Below the pieces are notes generated by a model, which did not search any database, had not been told where the DNA came from, and saw nothing but the letters and a program-made list of their open reading frames with translations. Positions 26,201 to 35,495 of a stretch of 64,000 nt of DNA are shown here, one piece after another. The translations under genes and the position numbers were made by a program. Position 1 is the stretch's first letter. Every line of letters begins with the position of its first letter. Location: positions 29,290-93,289 of the forward strand of contig CACFAF010000003.1 of assembly GCA_902564245.1 (NCBI GenBank). The letters are read 5' to 3'. Origin of the DNA: an uncultured Pelagibacteraceae bacterium. Its GTDB lineage: Bacteria; Pseudomonadota; Alphaproteobacteria; Pelagibacterales; Pelagibacteraceae.

Positions 26201-28546
26201 ATGATTAAAATATTAAAAAAAACCGCTTTAGCAATTTTTGGAATTTCACTGTTAACGGGTATCTTAATCTTTTCAATTTTATGGGCATTTTCTAACAATT
26301 TACCTGATTATAAATTCTTAAAAAATTATAAACCTCCAGTTTCAAGCAAAGTTTATTCAGGTGAAGGAGAATTAATTAGCGATTTTTCCTCAGAAAAAAG
26401 AATTTTTGTCCCATATGAAGCTATTCCCCAAAGAGTAATTAATGCTTTTTTATCTGCTGAAGATAAAAATTTTTTTTCACATCCAGGTGTTGATGCAAAA
26501 GGAATAATTAGAGCTATTATAAATAATGTATTTAATCTGCTATCATCTAAAAGGTTAGAAGGAGCTTCTACAATTACACAACAGGTTGCAAAAAATTTTT
26601 TATTAAGTAATGAAGTTAGTTTAAATAGAAAAATTAAAGAAGCAATACTTGCTTTTAGAATAGAAAGAGCACTTTCAAAGGAAAGAATATTAGAATTATA
26701 TCTTAATCAAATTTATTTAGGACAAAGAAGTTATGGTGTTGCATCAGCTAGTCTTCAATATTTTGACAAACCTATAAGCGAACTTGATTATAATGAAGCA
26801 GCTTTATTAGCAGCATTACCAAAAGCACCAAGTAGATATAATCCGTACAGAAATCCTAAACTAGCAAAATTTCGAAGAAATTTAGTATTAAGCAATCTAC
26901 TAGACAATGGACATATAAATGAAGATAGTTATAAAAATCTAGTTTCAAGTAATATTATTCTTAAAAAAAGAAAAACAATCTTTTTAGAGGATACCAGATA
27001 TTATGTTGAAGATATTAGAAAAAATATTGTCGACCAATTTGGTTTTGAAAAAGTATATAAACAAGGTTTTAATATTAAAACTCCATTAAATTTAAGTTTA
27101 CAAAATACTGCGACTGAAGTTTTAAGAAATGGATTAATAGATTACGATAGAAGAAAAGGTTGGAGAGGACCATTAGATAATAAAAAATATACAAAGAACT
27201 GGTACACTGATGATAGTCTAAAAAAATTTAGATTAGAAAAATCAATTTTCTGGAAATTAGCAATCGTAAAAAAGATTAATAAATTTTATATTGAAATTGA
27301 AACTGAAGAGAAAATTTTAGGTAAGATTGATTACAACAATATTAATTGGACAAAAAAAGAATTTGAAGAATTGGTAAAAATCGGAGATATAATTTATGTT
27401 AAAAAAATTGAGGAAAATAAATATGAATTAAAACAATATCCCGAAGTAAATGGAGGAATAATAGTGATGGATCCATTTACTGGGCGTGTCTTAGCATTAA
27501 GTGGAGGTTTTAGTTTTAAAAAAAGTGAATTTAATAGGGCCTCTCAAGCTTTAAGACAACCAGGCTCGGCTTTTAAACCATTTATTTATGCATTAGCATT
27601 AGAAAATAATTTTTCTCCATCCACATTAGTACTAGACGCTCCACTTGTTTTAGAACAAGGAACTGATTTAAAAATGTGGAAACCAGAGAATTATGGTAAG
27701 AAATTCTACGGTCCTTCTACATTAAGAATGGGATTGGAAAAATCTAGAAATTTAATGACGGTAAGAGTAGCGCAAGATTTAGGAGTACAAAAAATAACTG
27801 AGTTTTCAAAAAAAATTGGAATATATGATAATCCTAATGAATTGTTATCTATATCTTTAGGATCTGCAGAGACCACTTTGCTAAGACTAACAACTGCTTA
27901 TTGCTCTTTTGTAAATGGAGGTAAATTAGTTAAGCCAATATTAATTGATAGAATTCAAGATAGTGAAGGAATTACAATTTATAATACTGAAACAAGGAAG
28001 TGCGATAATTGTGATCAAATATCACATTTAAGTGAAGAATTACCAACAATTTCAGACAATTTTAGACAAATTTTTTCAGCTGAAACTGCCTATCAAATGA
28101 CTTCAATGTTAGAAGGTGTGATATTAAGAGGTACTGGAAGAAAATTAAGGGATTTAAATTTAGATTTAGCAGGAAAGACTGGAACAACAAATAAAAACAC
28201 GGATACTTGGTTTATAGGCTATACTTCAAAATTAGTAGTTGGGGTATATGTTGGTTTTGATGAACCAAAATCACTTGGAAAATATGAAACTGGAGCAAAA
28301 ACTGCAATGCCAATATTTAAGAATTTTGTAAAAAAAGCTGTAAAAAAAAAGGATGCAAGACCATTCAAAGTTGCAGATAATATTACAATGATGGTTGTTG
28401 ATAGATTTACAGGACAAAAAGCAAACTTTGCTTCTAAAGAGACAATAATAGAAGTATTTAAAAAGGATAATATTAATATTAATCCCAATCAAAATATTGA
28501 TATTAATAATAGATTAAAAAACAATAATATATTAAGGTTCTATTAA
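26201..28546 (+). CDS. mrcA: Penicillin-binding protein 1A
   Basis: This bifunctional murein synthase sits in the inner membrane with its enzyme domains in the periplasm. The 781-residue protein has one N-terminal transmembrane segment. The glycosyltransferase domain contains SAEDKNFFSHPGVDAKGI and EGASTITQQVAKN. The transpeptidase domain has the SxxK motif in PGSAFKPF, SRN in LEKSRNLM, and KTGTT. A central OB-like region of about 110 residues lies between them, as in the PBP1A class. It leads the mrcA-prfB-AsmA-like run, and its last base is shared with the prfB ATG. Confidence 0.95.
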   Translation: MIKILKKTALAIFGISLLTGILIFSILWAFSNNLPDYKFLKNYKPPVSSKVYSGEGELISDFSSEKRIFVPYEAIPQRVINAFLSAEDKNFFSHPGVDAKGIIRAIINNVFNLLSSKRLEGASTITQQVAKNFLLSNEVSLNRKIKEAILAFRIERALSKERILELYLNQIYLGQRSYGVASASLQYFDKPISELDYNEAALLAALPKAPSRYNPYRNPKLAKFRRNLVLSNLLDNGHINEDSYKNLVSSNIILKKRKTIFLEDTRYYVEDIRKNIVDQFGFEKVYKQGFNIKTPLNLSLQNTATEVLRNGLIDYDRRKGWRGPLDNKKYTKNWYTDDSLKKFRLEKSIFWKLAIVKKINKFYIEIETEEKILGKIDYNNINWTKKEFEELVKIGDIIYVKKIEENKYELKQYPEVNGGIIVMDPFTGRVLALSGGFSFKKSEFNRASQALRQPGSAFKPFIYALALENNFSPSTLVLDAPLVLEQGTDLKMWKPENYGKKFYGPSTLRMGLEKSRNLMTVRVAQDLGVQKITEFSKKIGIYDNPNELLSISLGSAETTLLRLTTAYCSFVNGGKLVKPILIDRIQDSEGITIYNTETRKCDNCDQISHLSEELPTISDNFRQIFSAETAYQMTSMLEGVILRGTGRKLRDLNLDLAGKTGTTNKNTDTWFIGYTSKLVVGVYVGFDEPKSLGKYETGAKTAMPIFKNFVKKAVKKKDARPFKVADNITMMVVDRFTGQKANFASKETIIEVFKKDNININPNQNIDINNRLKNNNILRFY

Positions 28547-29644
28547 TGGATAATGAATTTTTAAATTATAAGTATGAAATTGAGAAAATAAATCAAAGAA
28601 TTAAGGAGTATCTTTGAAAAAAATCAAATTCAAAAAAAATTAGATGAGAATAATCTAAAAATGTTAGATGCCGATTTTTGGCAAAACAAATTATTAGCTC
28701 AAAAGATTATAAAAGAAAAAAAATTTCAAGAAGATTTAATTAATTCATTTAATCACGCTAAAAATGAGCTTAATGATTTATTTGAATTAAATAATTTAGC
28801 TATTGAGGAAAATAATAAATCTATAATTCAAGAAAGTATCAAAAATATTAAAATATTAAGAACACAATCAAAGAAAAATGAAACAAAATGTTTTTTGTCT
28901 AAAGAAAATGACAGTTTAGATTGTTATATTGAGATACATGCTGGAGCTGGAGGCACTGAAAGTCAAGATTGGGCTGATATGTTAAGAAGAATGTATATAA
29001 AATGGTCTGATAATAAGAAATTTAGTTCTCAACTAATTAGTGAACATAAAGGTGATGAAGCAGGCATTAAATCATCAACTTTAAAAGTTAAAGGCGATTA
29101 TGTTTATGGATGGTTAAAATCTGAATCGGGAATACATAGACTTGTTAGAATTTCACCATTTGACTCTGGAGCCAGAAGACATACAAGTTTTGCAAGTGTT
29201 TGGATTTATCCAGTTGTAGATGACAATATAGATCTAGAAATTAATGAAAAAGATTTAAGGATTGATACTTATAGATCAAGTGGAGCTGGAGGGCAGCATG
29301 TAAATACCACTGATAGCGCTGTTAGAATAACACACATTCCTACAAAAATAGTTGTACAGTGCCAGAATGAAAGATCTCAACACAAAAATAAAGAAACTTG
29401 TCTAAATATGTTGAAAGCAAGACTTTATGATTTTGAAGTGCAAAAAAGAGAAAAAGAAACAAAAAATCAAGAAAATTTAAAATCAGAAATAGGATGGGGG
29501 CATCAGATAAGATCTTATGTTCTTCATCCTTATAGATTAGTAAAGGATAACAGAACTAATTTTGAGAGCTCCGATCCAGATAAAATATTAAATGGAGAAA
29601 TTGATGAGTTTCTTGAAAGTTCTTTGTATAAAATAAATGATTAA
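28546..29644 (+). CDS. prfB: Peptide chain release factor 2 (programmed +1 frameshift)
   Basis: RF2 releases peptides at UGA and UAA codons. The gene starts at the ATG at 28546 and runs 23 codons to an in-frame TGA at 28615-28617. Skipping the T at 28615 joins it to a frame that continues to 29644, giving 365 residues. That is the length of E. coli RF2. The downstream part has the RF2 codon-recognition tripeptide SPF in RISPFDSGARR, and the catalytic GGQ in SGAGGQHVN. The first part (MDNEFLNYKYEIEKINQRIK) would be lost if the internal ATG at 28661 were used. The gene is intact, not a pseudogene. Confidence 0.95.
28603..28617 (+). promoter_or_regulatory. prfB: Programmed +1 ribosomal frameshift site of prfB
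   Basis: The sequence AAGGAG TAT CTT TGA contains an SD-like AGGAG that ends 3 bases before the slippery CTT. The CTT is followed by the UGA stop that RF2 itself recognises. This matches the bacterial prfB frameshift element in composition and spacing. Low RF2 would favour pausing at UGA and slippage to the +1 frame, so the site is an autoregulatory switch. Codon phase was checked from the ATG at 28546. Confidence 0.92.
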
Positions 29645-31841
29645 AAAAATCTTAAAATATATAACATTTATTCTTTTTATTTTGTCGATAATAACAATTT
29701 ATTTAGCTTATATCGGTATAGAAACAAAGAAATTCAACCATTTAATTCAAGATGAAATATCTAAAAATAATAAAGATATAAATATTAAACTTAAAAATAT
29801 CAAAATTTTACTAAATTTAAAAAACTTTTCAGTAAATCTTAAGACAAAAGATCCAATTTTAGTTCTTAATGAAAAAGATTTAAAATTAGATTATATAAAA
29901 ACAAACGTATCAATAAATTCACTTATTAAGGAAAAATTTTTAATAGAAAATTTAAAAATTTTAACAAAGGAAGTGCAATTGAAAGATATATTATCAATTT
30001 CATTTAAATATAAAAGTAATCCTCAATTATACATTCTTAAAAAAATTATCAAAGATGGATATATGGTTGCAGATATAGATTTAAATTTTAATAGAGAAGG
30101 TAAAATATTAGACAATTATAAGATAGATGGTTTTGTAAAAAGAGGTCAATTAAAATGGTTAAAAAAACATTCAATTGAAAATTTAAATTTTGATTTTCAA
30201 ATAAAAAGAAAGGAGTATTTTCTCAAGAATTTAAATGCAGAATATAAAAAAGTAAAATTTTTGTCTGAATCAATTAAAATAAAAGATAATAATAAATTTT
30301 TTGAAGTCGAAGGAAATTTAAAAAATACATTAGATAAATCCAATGCAGAAATATTAAAACTTTTCACAAACAATTATTTTGAAAATTTAGATATTAAAAG
30401 TTTAGATTTAACATCAGACAATAATTTTTCTTTTAAAATTAATAAGAAATTCAAATTTTTTGATTTTAACGTTAAATCCAAATTAAATTTAAATAAATTA
30501 ATTTATAATTTAAATTCATTACAATTAAAAAATATTATACCAGAATATGAAAATAAAATTGAATTCCAAAATCACAAAATTGATATATTTTTTAATAAGG
30601 AAAAATTGAGTATAAAAGGAATAGGTAAGTTTGTAATTAATAAAGATTTAGATCAACTAGAATACAAGATTATAAATAATAATAACAATTATGATTTTGA
30701 AACAAAAATTAATTTTAGAAGTAATTCTATATTTTTTGATTTTTTGGATTATAAAAAAGAAAAAAATACAGAATCATTACTAAGTTTAAAAGGATCATTC
30801 AAAAAAAATAAAAAATTATTTTTAAAGGAGATTATTTTTAACGAAAAAAAAAATGAATTTTTAATTGAAAATTTATTTTTGGATAAAAACTTTATTTTTA
30901 ATAAAGTTAATTTAATAAAATTCAATTATATCAATTCTAATAAATTAAAAAATCAAATTATCATCAAAAGAAATAAAAATAACTATAATCTGAAAAGCGA
31001 AAATTTTGATGCCACAAAATTAGTTGACAATATGATTAATAGTCCTGGAGAAAATGATCTTTTAGATTTAGTAGATAATTTTAATTCAAAAATAAAATTT
31101 AATATCGACAAAGCATATTTAGATAAAAAAACATATTTAAAGAATGTTAATGGTTTATTAGTTTTTTCTCAAAGTAAATTGTATAAATTGGATTTAAAAT
31201 CAAAATTTCCTAATAATAAAGATTTTAGGATGACAGTTAATACAAATAATAATAACGAAAAAGTTACAACTCTTTTTTCAGGTTATGCAAAACCCTTAGT
31301 TAAAAAATATAAATTTATTAAGGGTTTTGAAGAAGGTTTATTAGACTTTTATTCAGTAAAAAAAAATAATATTTCAAATTCTAAGTTAAGAATTTATGAT
31401 TTTAAGTTAAAAGAAGTACCTGCTTTAACTAAGATTTTAACCCTAGCTTCCCTTCAAGGTATTGCTGATTTATTAACAGGAGAAGGAATTAGATTTAGTG
31501 ATTTCGAAATGACATTTTCAAACAAAAATCAGTTAATGACTATAGAGGAAATTTATTCAATTGGTCCTGCAATTTCAATAATGATGGAAGGTTATGTTGA
31601 AAAAAATAAACTTGTAAGCTTAAGAGGAACCTTGGTTCCTGCCACAACTATTAATAAGTTTGTTGGTTCTTTACCTATCGTAGGAAATATTTTAGTAGGA
31701 AAAAAAACTGGCGAAGGTGTTTTTGGTGTAAGTTTTAAAATTAAAGGACCACCAAAAGATTTAAAAACAACAGTTAATCCAATTAAAACACTTACTCCAA
31801 GATTTATTACAAGAACTTTAGAAAAAATTAAAAAGAATTAA
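29637..31841 (+). CDS. AsmA/YhdP-like membrane protein
   Basis: This is a 734-residue protein with one N-terminal membrane helix (KYITFILFILSIITIYLAYI) and a long, asparagine- and lysine-rich, beta-strand-prone body. The C-terminal 130 residues carry the conserved pattern of the AsmA-like/DUF3971 group: LTGEGIRFSDFEMTFS, SIGPAISIMMEGYV, LVPATTINKFVGSLPIVGNI and GEGVFGVSFKIKGPPKD. Relatives span the periplasm and are implicated in phospholipid transport to the outer membrane. That role is inferred from the family, not visible here. It overlaps prfB by 8 bp and shares a TTAA stop with tyrS. Confidence 0.75.
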   Translation: MIKKILKYITFILFILSIITIYLAYIGIETKKFNHLIQDEISKNNKDINIKLKNIKILLNLKNFSVNLKTKDPILVLNEKDLKLDYIKTNVSINSLIKEKFLIENLKILTKEVQLKDILSISFKYKSNPQLYILKKIIKDGYMVADIDLNFNREGKILDNYKIDGFVKRGQLKWLKKHSIENLNFDFQIKRKEYFLKNLNAEYKKVKFLSESIKIKDNNKFFEVEGNLKNTLDKSNAEILKLFTNNYFENLDIKSLDLTSDNNFSFKINKKFKFFDFNVKSKLNLNKLIYNLNSLQLKNIIPEYENKIEFQNHKIDIFFNKEKLSIKGIGKFVINKDLDQLEYKIINNNNNYDFETKINFRSNSIFFDFLDYKKEKNTESLLSLKGSFKKNKKLFLKEIIFNEKKNEFLIENLFLDKNFIFNKVNLIKFNYINSNKLKNQIIIKRNKNNYNLKSENFDATKLVDNMINSPGENDLLDLVDNFNSKIKFNIDKAYLDKKTYLKNVNGLLVFSQSKLYKLDLKSKFPNNKDFRMTVNTNNNNEKVTTLFSGYAKPLVKKYKFIKGFEEGLLDFYSVKKNNISNSKLRIYDFKLKEVPALTKILTLASLQGIADLLTGEGIRFSDFEMTFSNKNQLMTIEEIYSIGPAISIMMEGYVEKNKLVSLRGTLVPATTINKFVGSLPIVGNILVGKKTGEGVFGVSFKIKGPPKDLKTTVNPIKTLTPRFITRTLEKIKKN

Positions 31842-33073
31842 ATTAACTTAACTATTACATGATTCTTTTTACCATGTGATAATTTTAAGACATTTTCATT
31901 GTTAAAATCTTTTAATGATAATATAAATTTATCATTTTCAACTGGTTCATTATTAATCTTTATACCTTTATTCTTAATTGTTCTTCTTACTTCGCTTTTA
32001 GAATTGATCAGCTTAGAGATTGTAACAAGATCAACTACATTAATTCCTTTCATTAATGTTTCTTTTTTAATATTTATAGTTGGAAGGTCTTGTCCAAAGG
32101 ATTTTTTTTCAAAAGTATTTTTTGCAGTCATCTCAGCTTTTTTTGCCGCTGATTTCCCATGAAGCATGCTAGTGGCTTCATTAGCTAAAATTATTTTAAG
32201 ATGATTAATATCTAGATCTTTGATTTCATCTATTTTTTTTAAACTTAAATCAGTAAACATTTTCAAGAATTTAATTACATCTCTATCATCGGTATTTCTC
32301 CAAAATTGCCAATATTCGTATGAGGATAAGAGTTTGTTGTCTAACCATACAGCTCCTTTTTCAGTTTTACCCATTTTAGCACCTGATGCTAAAGTAATTA
32401 AAGGAGTGGTTAAACCAAATGTTTGTTTACTAGAATATCTTTTTATTAATTCAACGCCATTAACTATGTTTCCCCACTGGTCAGATCCTCCAATTTGTAA
32501 TGAACAATTTTTAATTTTGTTTAACTCAAGAAAATCGTAGGCTTGTAAAATCATATAGTTAAATTCCATATAACTTAGAGATTGCTCTCTATCTAAGCGC
32601 AATTTAACACTATCAAAACTTAACATTTTATTTATTGTAAAATGTTTTCCTATTTCTCTTAAAAATTTTATATAATTTAATTTTCCAAGCCATTTATAAT
32701 TGTTTACAAAAATTGGTTTTAAATTTGAATTATTTGTTTTTAAATAAATTTTAAAAACTTTTTCAATATTTTTAATATTATTTTCTATATTTTTTTCTGA
32801 GAGCATCTTTCTAGTCTCTTCTTTTCCTGAAGGATCTCCAATTCTTGTTGTACCACCACCCAATAAAACAATAGGTTGATGACCATATTTTTGTAAAAGT
32901 CTTAAACACATTATTTGAAGCAAGCTTCCCACATGTAAACTAGGTGCAGTGCAATCAAAACCAATATAAGCTTTAATCTTTTTTTTATTCATCAATTTTT
33001 CTAATTCTTCAGAATTAGTACATTGATTAAAGTATGTTCTTTCTTTGAATTCTTGCAGAAATGAATTTTCCAT
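31838..33073 (-). CDS. tyrS: Tyrosyl-tRNA synthetase
   Basis: TyrS charges tRNA-Tyr. The 411-residue protein has the class I HIGH-type motif as LHVGSLL (in DCTAPSLHVGSLLQIM). Further motifs are GGGTTRIGDPSGK, GGSDQWGNIVNG and the KMSKS variant KMGKTEKGAVWLD. The C-terminal S4-like RNA-binding domain follows (about residues 345-411). It belongs to the bacterial TyrRS class with the KMGKT variant. The gene is transcribed alone and converges on the AsmA-like gene, with both stops in one TTAA. Confidence 0.95.
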   Translation of the reverse strand: MENSFLQEFKERTYFNQCTNSEELEKLMNKKKIKAYIGFDCTAPSLHVGSLLQIMCLRLLQKYGHQPIVLLGGGTTRIGDPSGKEETRKMLSEKNIENNIKNIEKVFKIYLKTNNSNLKPIFVNNYKWLGKLNYIKFLREIGKHFTINKMLSFDSVKLRLDREQSLSYMEFNYMILQAYDFLELNKIKNCSLQIGGSDQWGNIVNGVELIKRYSSKQTFGLTTPLITLASGAKMGKTEKGAVWLDNKLLSSYEYWQFWRNTDDRDVIKFLKMFTDLSLKKIDEIKDLDINHLKIILANEATSMLHGKSAAKKAEMTAKNTFEKKSFGQDLPTINIKKETLMKGINVVDLVTISKLINSKSEVRRTIKNKGIKINNEPVENDKFILSLKDFNNENVLKLSHGKKNHVIVKLI

Positions 33074-33129
33074 ATTTTTAAAAAAAAGTGTAGAATCAAT
33101 ATACTTTATTTGAATTGATTAAAAAATAT

Positions 33130-34257
33130 ATGAATAAAACTTATTATAGTCTTGGGTTAATGAGTGGAACCTCAGGAGATGGCGTTGATGTTTCTCTAAT
33201 AAGTTCTGATGGTATCGATCAATATAATGAAATTTTAAATGAATATTTTGAGTATGATCTAAAAACGTATGAAAATATACATAATTTAAAAAGTAAAATA
33301 CTAAAATTAGATGATCTTAAAGAAAATGCTAATGAAATTAATAATCTTGAAAAAGAAATAACATTATTCCACGCAAAAGCAGTGAGTAAAATTTCAGAGT
33401 CTATAGATCAAAAAATTGATTTTGTTGGATTTCACGGTCAAACTATTTATCATAATTCATCAGAAAAAATGTCTAAACAAATAGGTGATGGCAACTTATT
33501 ATCTCAATTAACTAAAAAAATAGTAATATATAATTTTAGACAAAACGATATAAAAAATGGAGGTGAAGGAGCTCCACTTGCCCCAGTGTTTCATCGGCTT
33601 ATAGTTAAACAAAAAAAAATTGAACTACCTGTTTGTATTTTAAATATAGGTGGAGTTGCAAATATAACTGCAATTAGTGAATATCATAATAATACTTTTT
33701 TAAGTAGGGACCTCGGACCAGGGAATTGTTTAATAGATGAGTGGATAAGAAATAACACAAAGAAAAAATTTGACAATAATGGAGATATTGCAAAAAAGGG
33801 TAAAACTAATGATTTAATATTAAATCAAGCTTTAGATAATTTTGATAGTAGGCTAAATCAAAAAACTCTTTCATTTGATACTACAGATTTTAGTTTAGCC
33901 TTTGTAAGGGGTCTCAACTTAGAAGATGGAGCTGCAACGTTAACTGATTTTACAGGAAGAATTATTGGCGCTGGATTATTTAGTTTTTTATCTGAAGCAA
34001 GCGAGAAATTATGGAAAGTTCTAGTTTGTGGCGGAGGTAGAAAAAATAAAACTTTAATCAATATAATTAAAAGTAGAACTCTTAAAAATTTGGTAATTCA
34101 ACAAATTGATGACTATGGAGTAGATGGAGATTATATAGAGTCCCAGGCATTTGCTTATCTTGCTATTAGATCATATCTTAAACTACCAATTTCTTTTCCT
34201 GATACTACCGGATGCAAAATACCCTCTACGGGTGGAACTATAGTTAAAAATTTTTAA
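33130..34257 (+). CDS. anmK: Anhydro-N-acetylmuramic acid kinase
   Basis: AnmK phosphorylates and opens 1,6-anhydro-MurNAc from turnover of the cell wall. From the ATG at 33130 it has 375 residues. The start is NKTYYSLGLMSGTSGDGVD, containing the family phosphate loop. DFVGFHGQTIYH, GGEGAPLAPVFH, LNIGGVANIT and CGGGRKN follow, all expected for this sugar-kinase fold. An in-frame TTG at 33115 would add five residues and is less likely. It diverges from tyrS across a 56-bp gap. It points to recycling of murein fragments made or cut in the periplasm. Confidence 0.93.
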   Translation: MNKTYYSLGLMSGTSGDGVDVSLISSDGIDQYNEILNEYFEYDLKTYENIHNLKSKILKLDDLKENANEINNLEKEITLFHAKAVSKISESIDQKIDFVGFHGQTIYHNSSEKMSKQIGDGNLLSQLTKKIVIYNFRQNDIKNGGEGAPLAPVFHRLIVKQKKIELPVCILNIGGVANITAISEYHNNTFLSRDLGPGNCLIDEWIRNNTKKKFDNNGDIAKKGKTNDLILNQALDNFDSRLNQKTLSFDTTDFSLAFVRGLNLEDGAATLTDFTGRIIGAGLFSFLSEASEKLWKVLVCGGGRKNKTLINIIKSRTLKNLVIQQIDDYGVDGDYIESQAFAYLAIRSYLKLPISFPDTTGCKIPSTGGTIVKNF

Positions 34258-34910
34258 AAAAGTGTAGTTTCTTTTTTAATATATTTATCTAAATATTTTA
34301 AAAGATTGTTCTCAGATTTTGAAAAGAAATGATTTGCCTCTGGTACAGATTGGAATTCAACGTTAATACCTTTCTGAGCAGCTAATCTCTTATTTAATTC
34401 ATTTAAATGTTCTACTGGAACTAATTCATCTTTTTTTCCATAAATCATCAATCCTGAAGTTGGGCAGGGTGATAAAAAAGAAAAGTCATAAACATTTGGT
34501 TGAGGTGAAATTGCTATAAATCTATTAATTTCTGGTCTACGCATAAGTAGTTGCATTGCTATTAATGATCCAAATGAAAATCCAGAAATCCAGCATTGAG
34601 AATTATCAAAATTTTCTCTTTCTAACCAATCTAATGCAGCTGCTGCATCAGCTAATTCACCTTGACCATTATCAAATTCACCATCACTTTTACCAACTCC
34701 TCTAAAATTTACCCTGCACACTGAAAAATTATTCTCCATAAAAATTCCAAAAGTGTCGACAACTACTTTATTATTCATGGTACCGCCATATTGAGGATGC
34801 GGTTGTAAAACTAATGCAATAGGAGATGTATTTTTTTTACTTTTGAAATATTTTGCTTCCAATCTTCCTGCTGGACCAGGTATAAAAATTTCAACTATTT
34901 TGTTATCCAT
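34254..34910 (-). CDS. Alpha/beta hydrolase of the COG2945 type
   Basis: This is a small cytoplasmic alpha/beta hydrolase of 218 residues with no signal peptide. The fold is clear from FIPGPAGRLEAKYF, LQPHPQYGGTMNNKVV and VNFRGVGKSDGEFDNGQGE. The nucleophile elbow is GFSFGS, the acid is in GKKDELVPVEH, and the histidine is in EANHFFSK. Relatives are annotated as hydrolases of unknown substrate. It is divergent to the iscR-suf operon across 156 bp and convergent with anmK. Its partner pathway cannot be deduced. Confidence 0.8.
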   Translation of the reverse strand: MDNKIVEIFIPGPAGRLEAKYFKSKKNTSPIALVLQPHPQYGGTMNNKVVVDTFGIFMENNFSVCRVNFRGVGKSDGEFDNGQGELADAAAALDWLERENFDNSQCWISGFSFGSLIAMQLLMRRPEINRFIAISPQPNVYDFSFLSPCPTSGLMIYGKKDELVPVEHLNELNKRLAAQKGINVEFQSVPEANHFFSKSENNLLKYLDKYIKKETTLF

Positions 34911-35010
34911 ATTTGCGATTGATAATTATTCTCAAAAAAATTTAACTTATTTCATAAAAAAAAATACGTTTAACACATGTGACCATATAAATGCTATTTT
35001 TTATTTAACT

Positions 35011-35035
35011 AAACTTGACTATTTTACTATGGTAT
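35011..35035 (+). promoter_or_regulatory. Candidate IscR type 1 operator of the suf operon
   Basis: These 25 bases match the E. coli type 1 IscR consensus (ATASYYGACTRWWWYAGTCRRSTAT) at 21 of 25 positions, including CTTGACT, the A/T-rich centre and the terminal GGTAT. The site contains the -35 hexamer TTGACT (35015-35020) of a likely promoter. It sits 32 bp upstream of iscR, the gene for the predicted regulator. The consensus was compared from memory; a matrix scan was not run. Confidence 0.65.
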
Positions 35036-35044
35036 ATATATAAA
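35015..35044 (+). promoter_or_regulatory. Promoter of the iscR-suf operon
   Basis: TTGACT (35015-35020) is followed by TATATA at 35037-35042 with 16-bp spacing, or by TATAAA at 35039-35044 with 18-bp spacing. The iscR ATG at 35067 has a TTAAGG ribosome-binding stretch. The -35 lies inside the IscR operator, so holo-IscR would be expected to block polymerase. Confidence 0.55.
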
Positions 35045-35066
35045 CATCAATAAATTAAGGCATTTT

Positions 35067-35492
35067 ATGAAACTAACGACTAAAGGAAGATATGCTGTAA
35101 TGGCTTTAGCTGATTTAGCTAAATTTGACAATGGGAGACCAGTGTCTCTTAGAGATATTTCATTAAGACAAGGTATTTCATTACTTTATTTAGAACAAAT
35201 ATTTTCAAAACTAAAAAAAAATAGTTTAGTTAAAAGTATTAGAGGTGTAAATGGTGGATATATTTTAACTAAAAGTCCTGATGAAATAAAATTATCTAAT
35301 ATTTTTACAGCAGTTCAAGAAGAAATAAAAACTGTAAGATGCAAGAAGGATTCAAAAAAAGGGTGTACCGGTAAATCTACAAAGTGCATTACACATAATT
35401 TGTGGGATGAACTTGAGCTACATATTCAATTTTTTTTTAACAAAAAAAATCTTGGTGATTTAATTAAAGGAAACTTTCAAAATAAAAATTAG
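35067..35492 (+). CDS. iscR: Rrf2-family iron-sulfur cluster regulator IscR
   Basis: IscR is a [2Fe-2S]-sensing repressor of cluster assembly genes. The 141-residue protein starts MKLTTKGRYAVMALADLAKF and has the wing region SIRGVNGGYIL. The cluster ligands expected for IscR are cysteines 92, 100 and 107 with histidine 110, in RCKKDSKKGC and KCITH. E. coli spacing is C-X5-C-X5-C. Here it is X7 and X6, slightly wider. It leads sufBCDSUTA, with sufB starting 3 bp after its stop, and is preceded by an IscR-like operator. Autorepression is the natural reading. Confidence 0.92.
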   Translation: MKLTTKGRYAVMALADLAKFDNGRPVSLRDISLRQGISLLYLEQIFSKLKKNSLVKSIRGVNGGYILTKSPDEIKLSNIFTAVQEEIKTVRCKKDSKKGCTGKSTKCITHNLWDELELHIQFFFNKKNLGDLIKGNFQNKN

Positions 35493-35495
35493 TTT

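Noticed and set aside
28661..29644. A prfB frame that appears to begin internally, with an upstream stop, as if broken
   Set aside because: The upstream TGA is part of the RF2 frameshift site and the joined product has full length.
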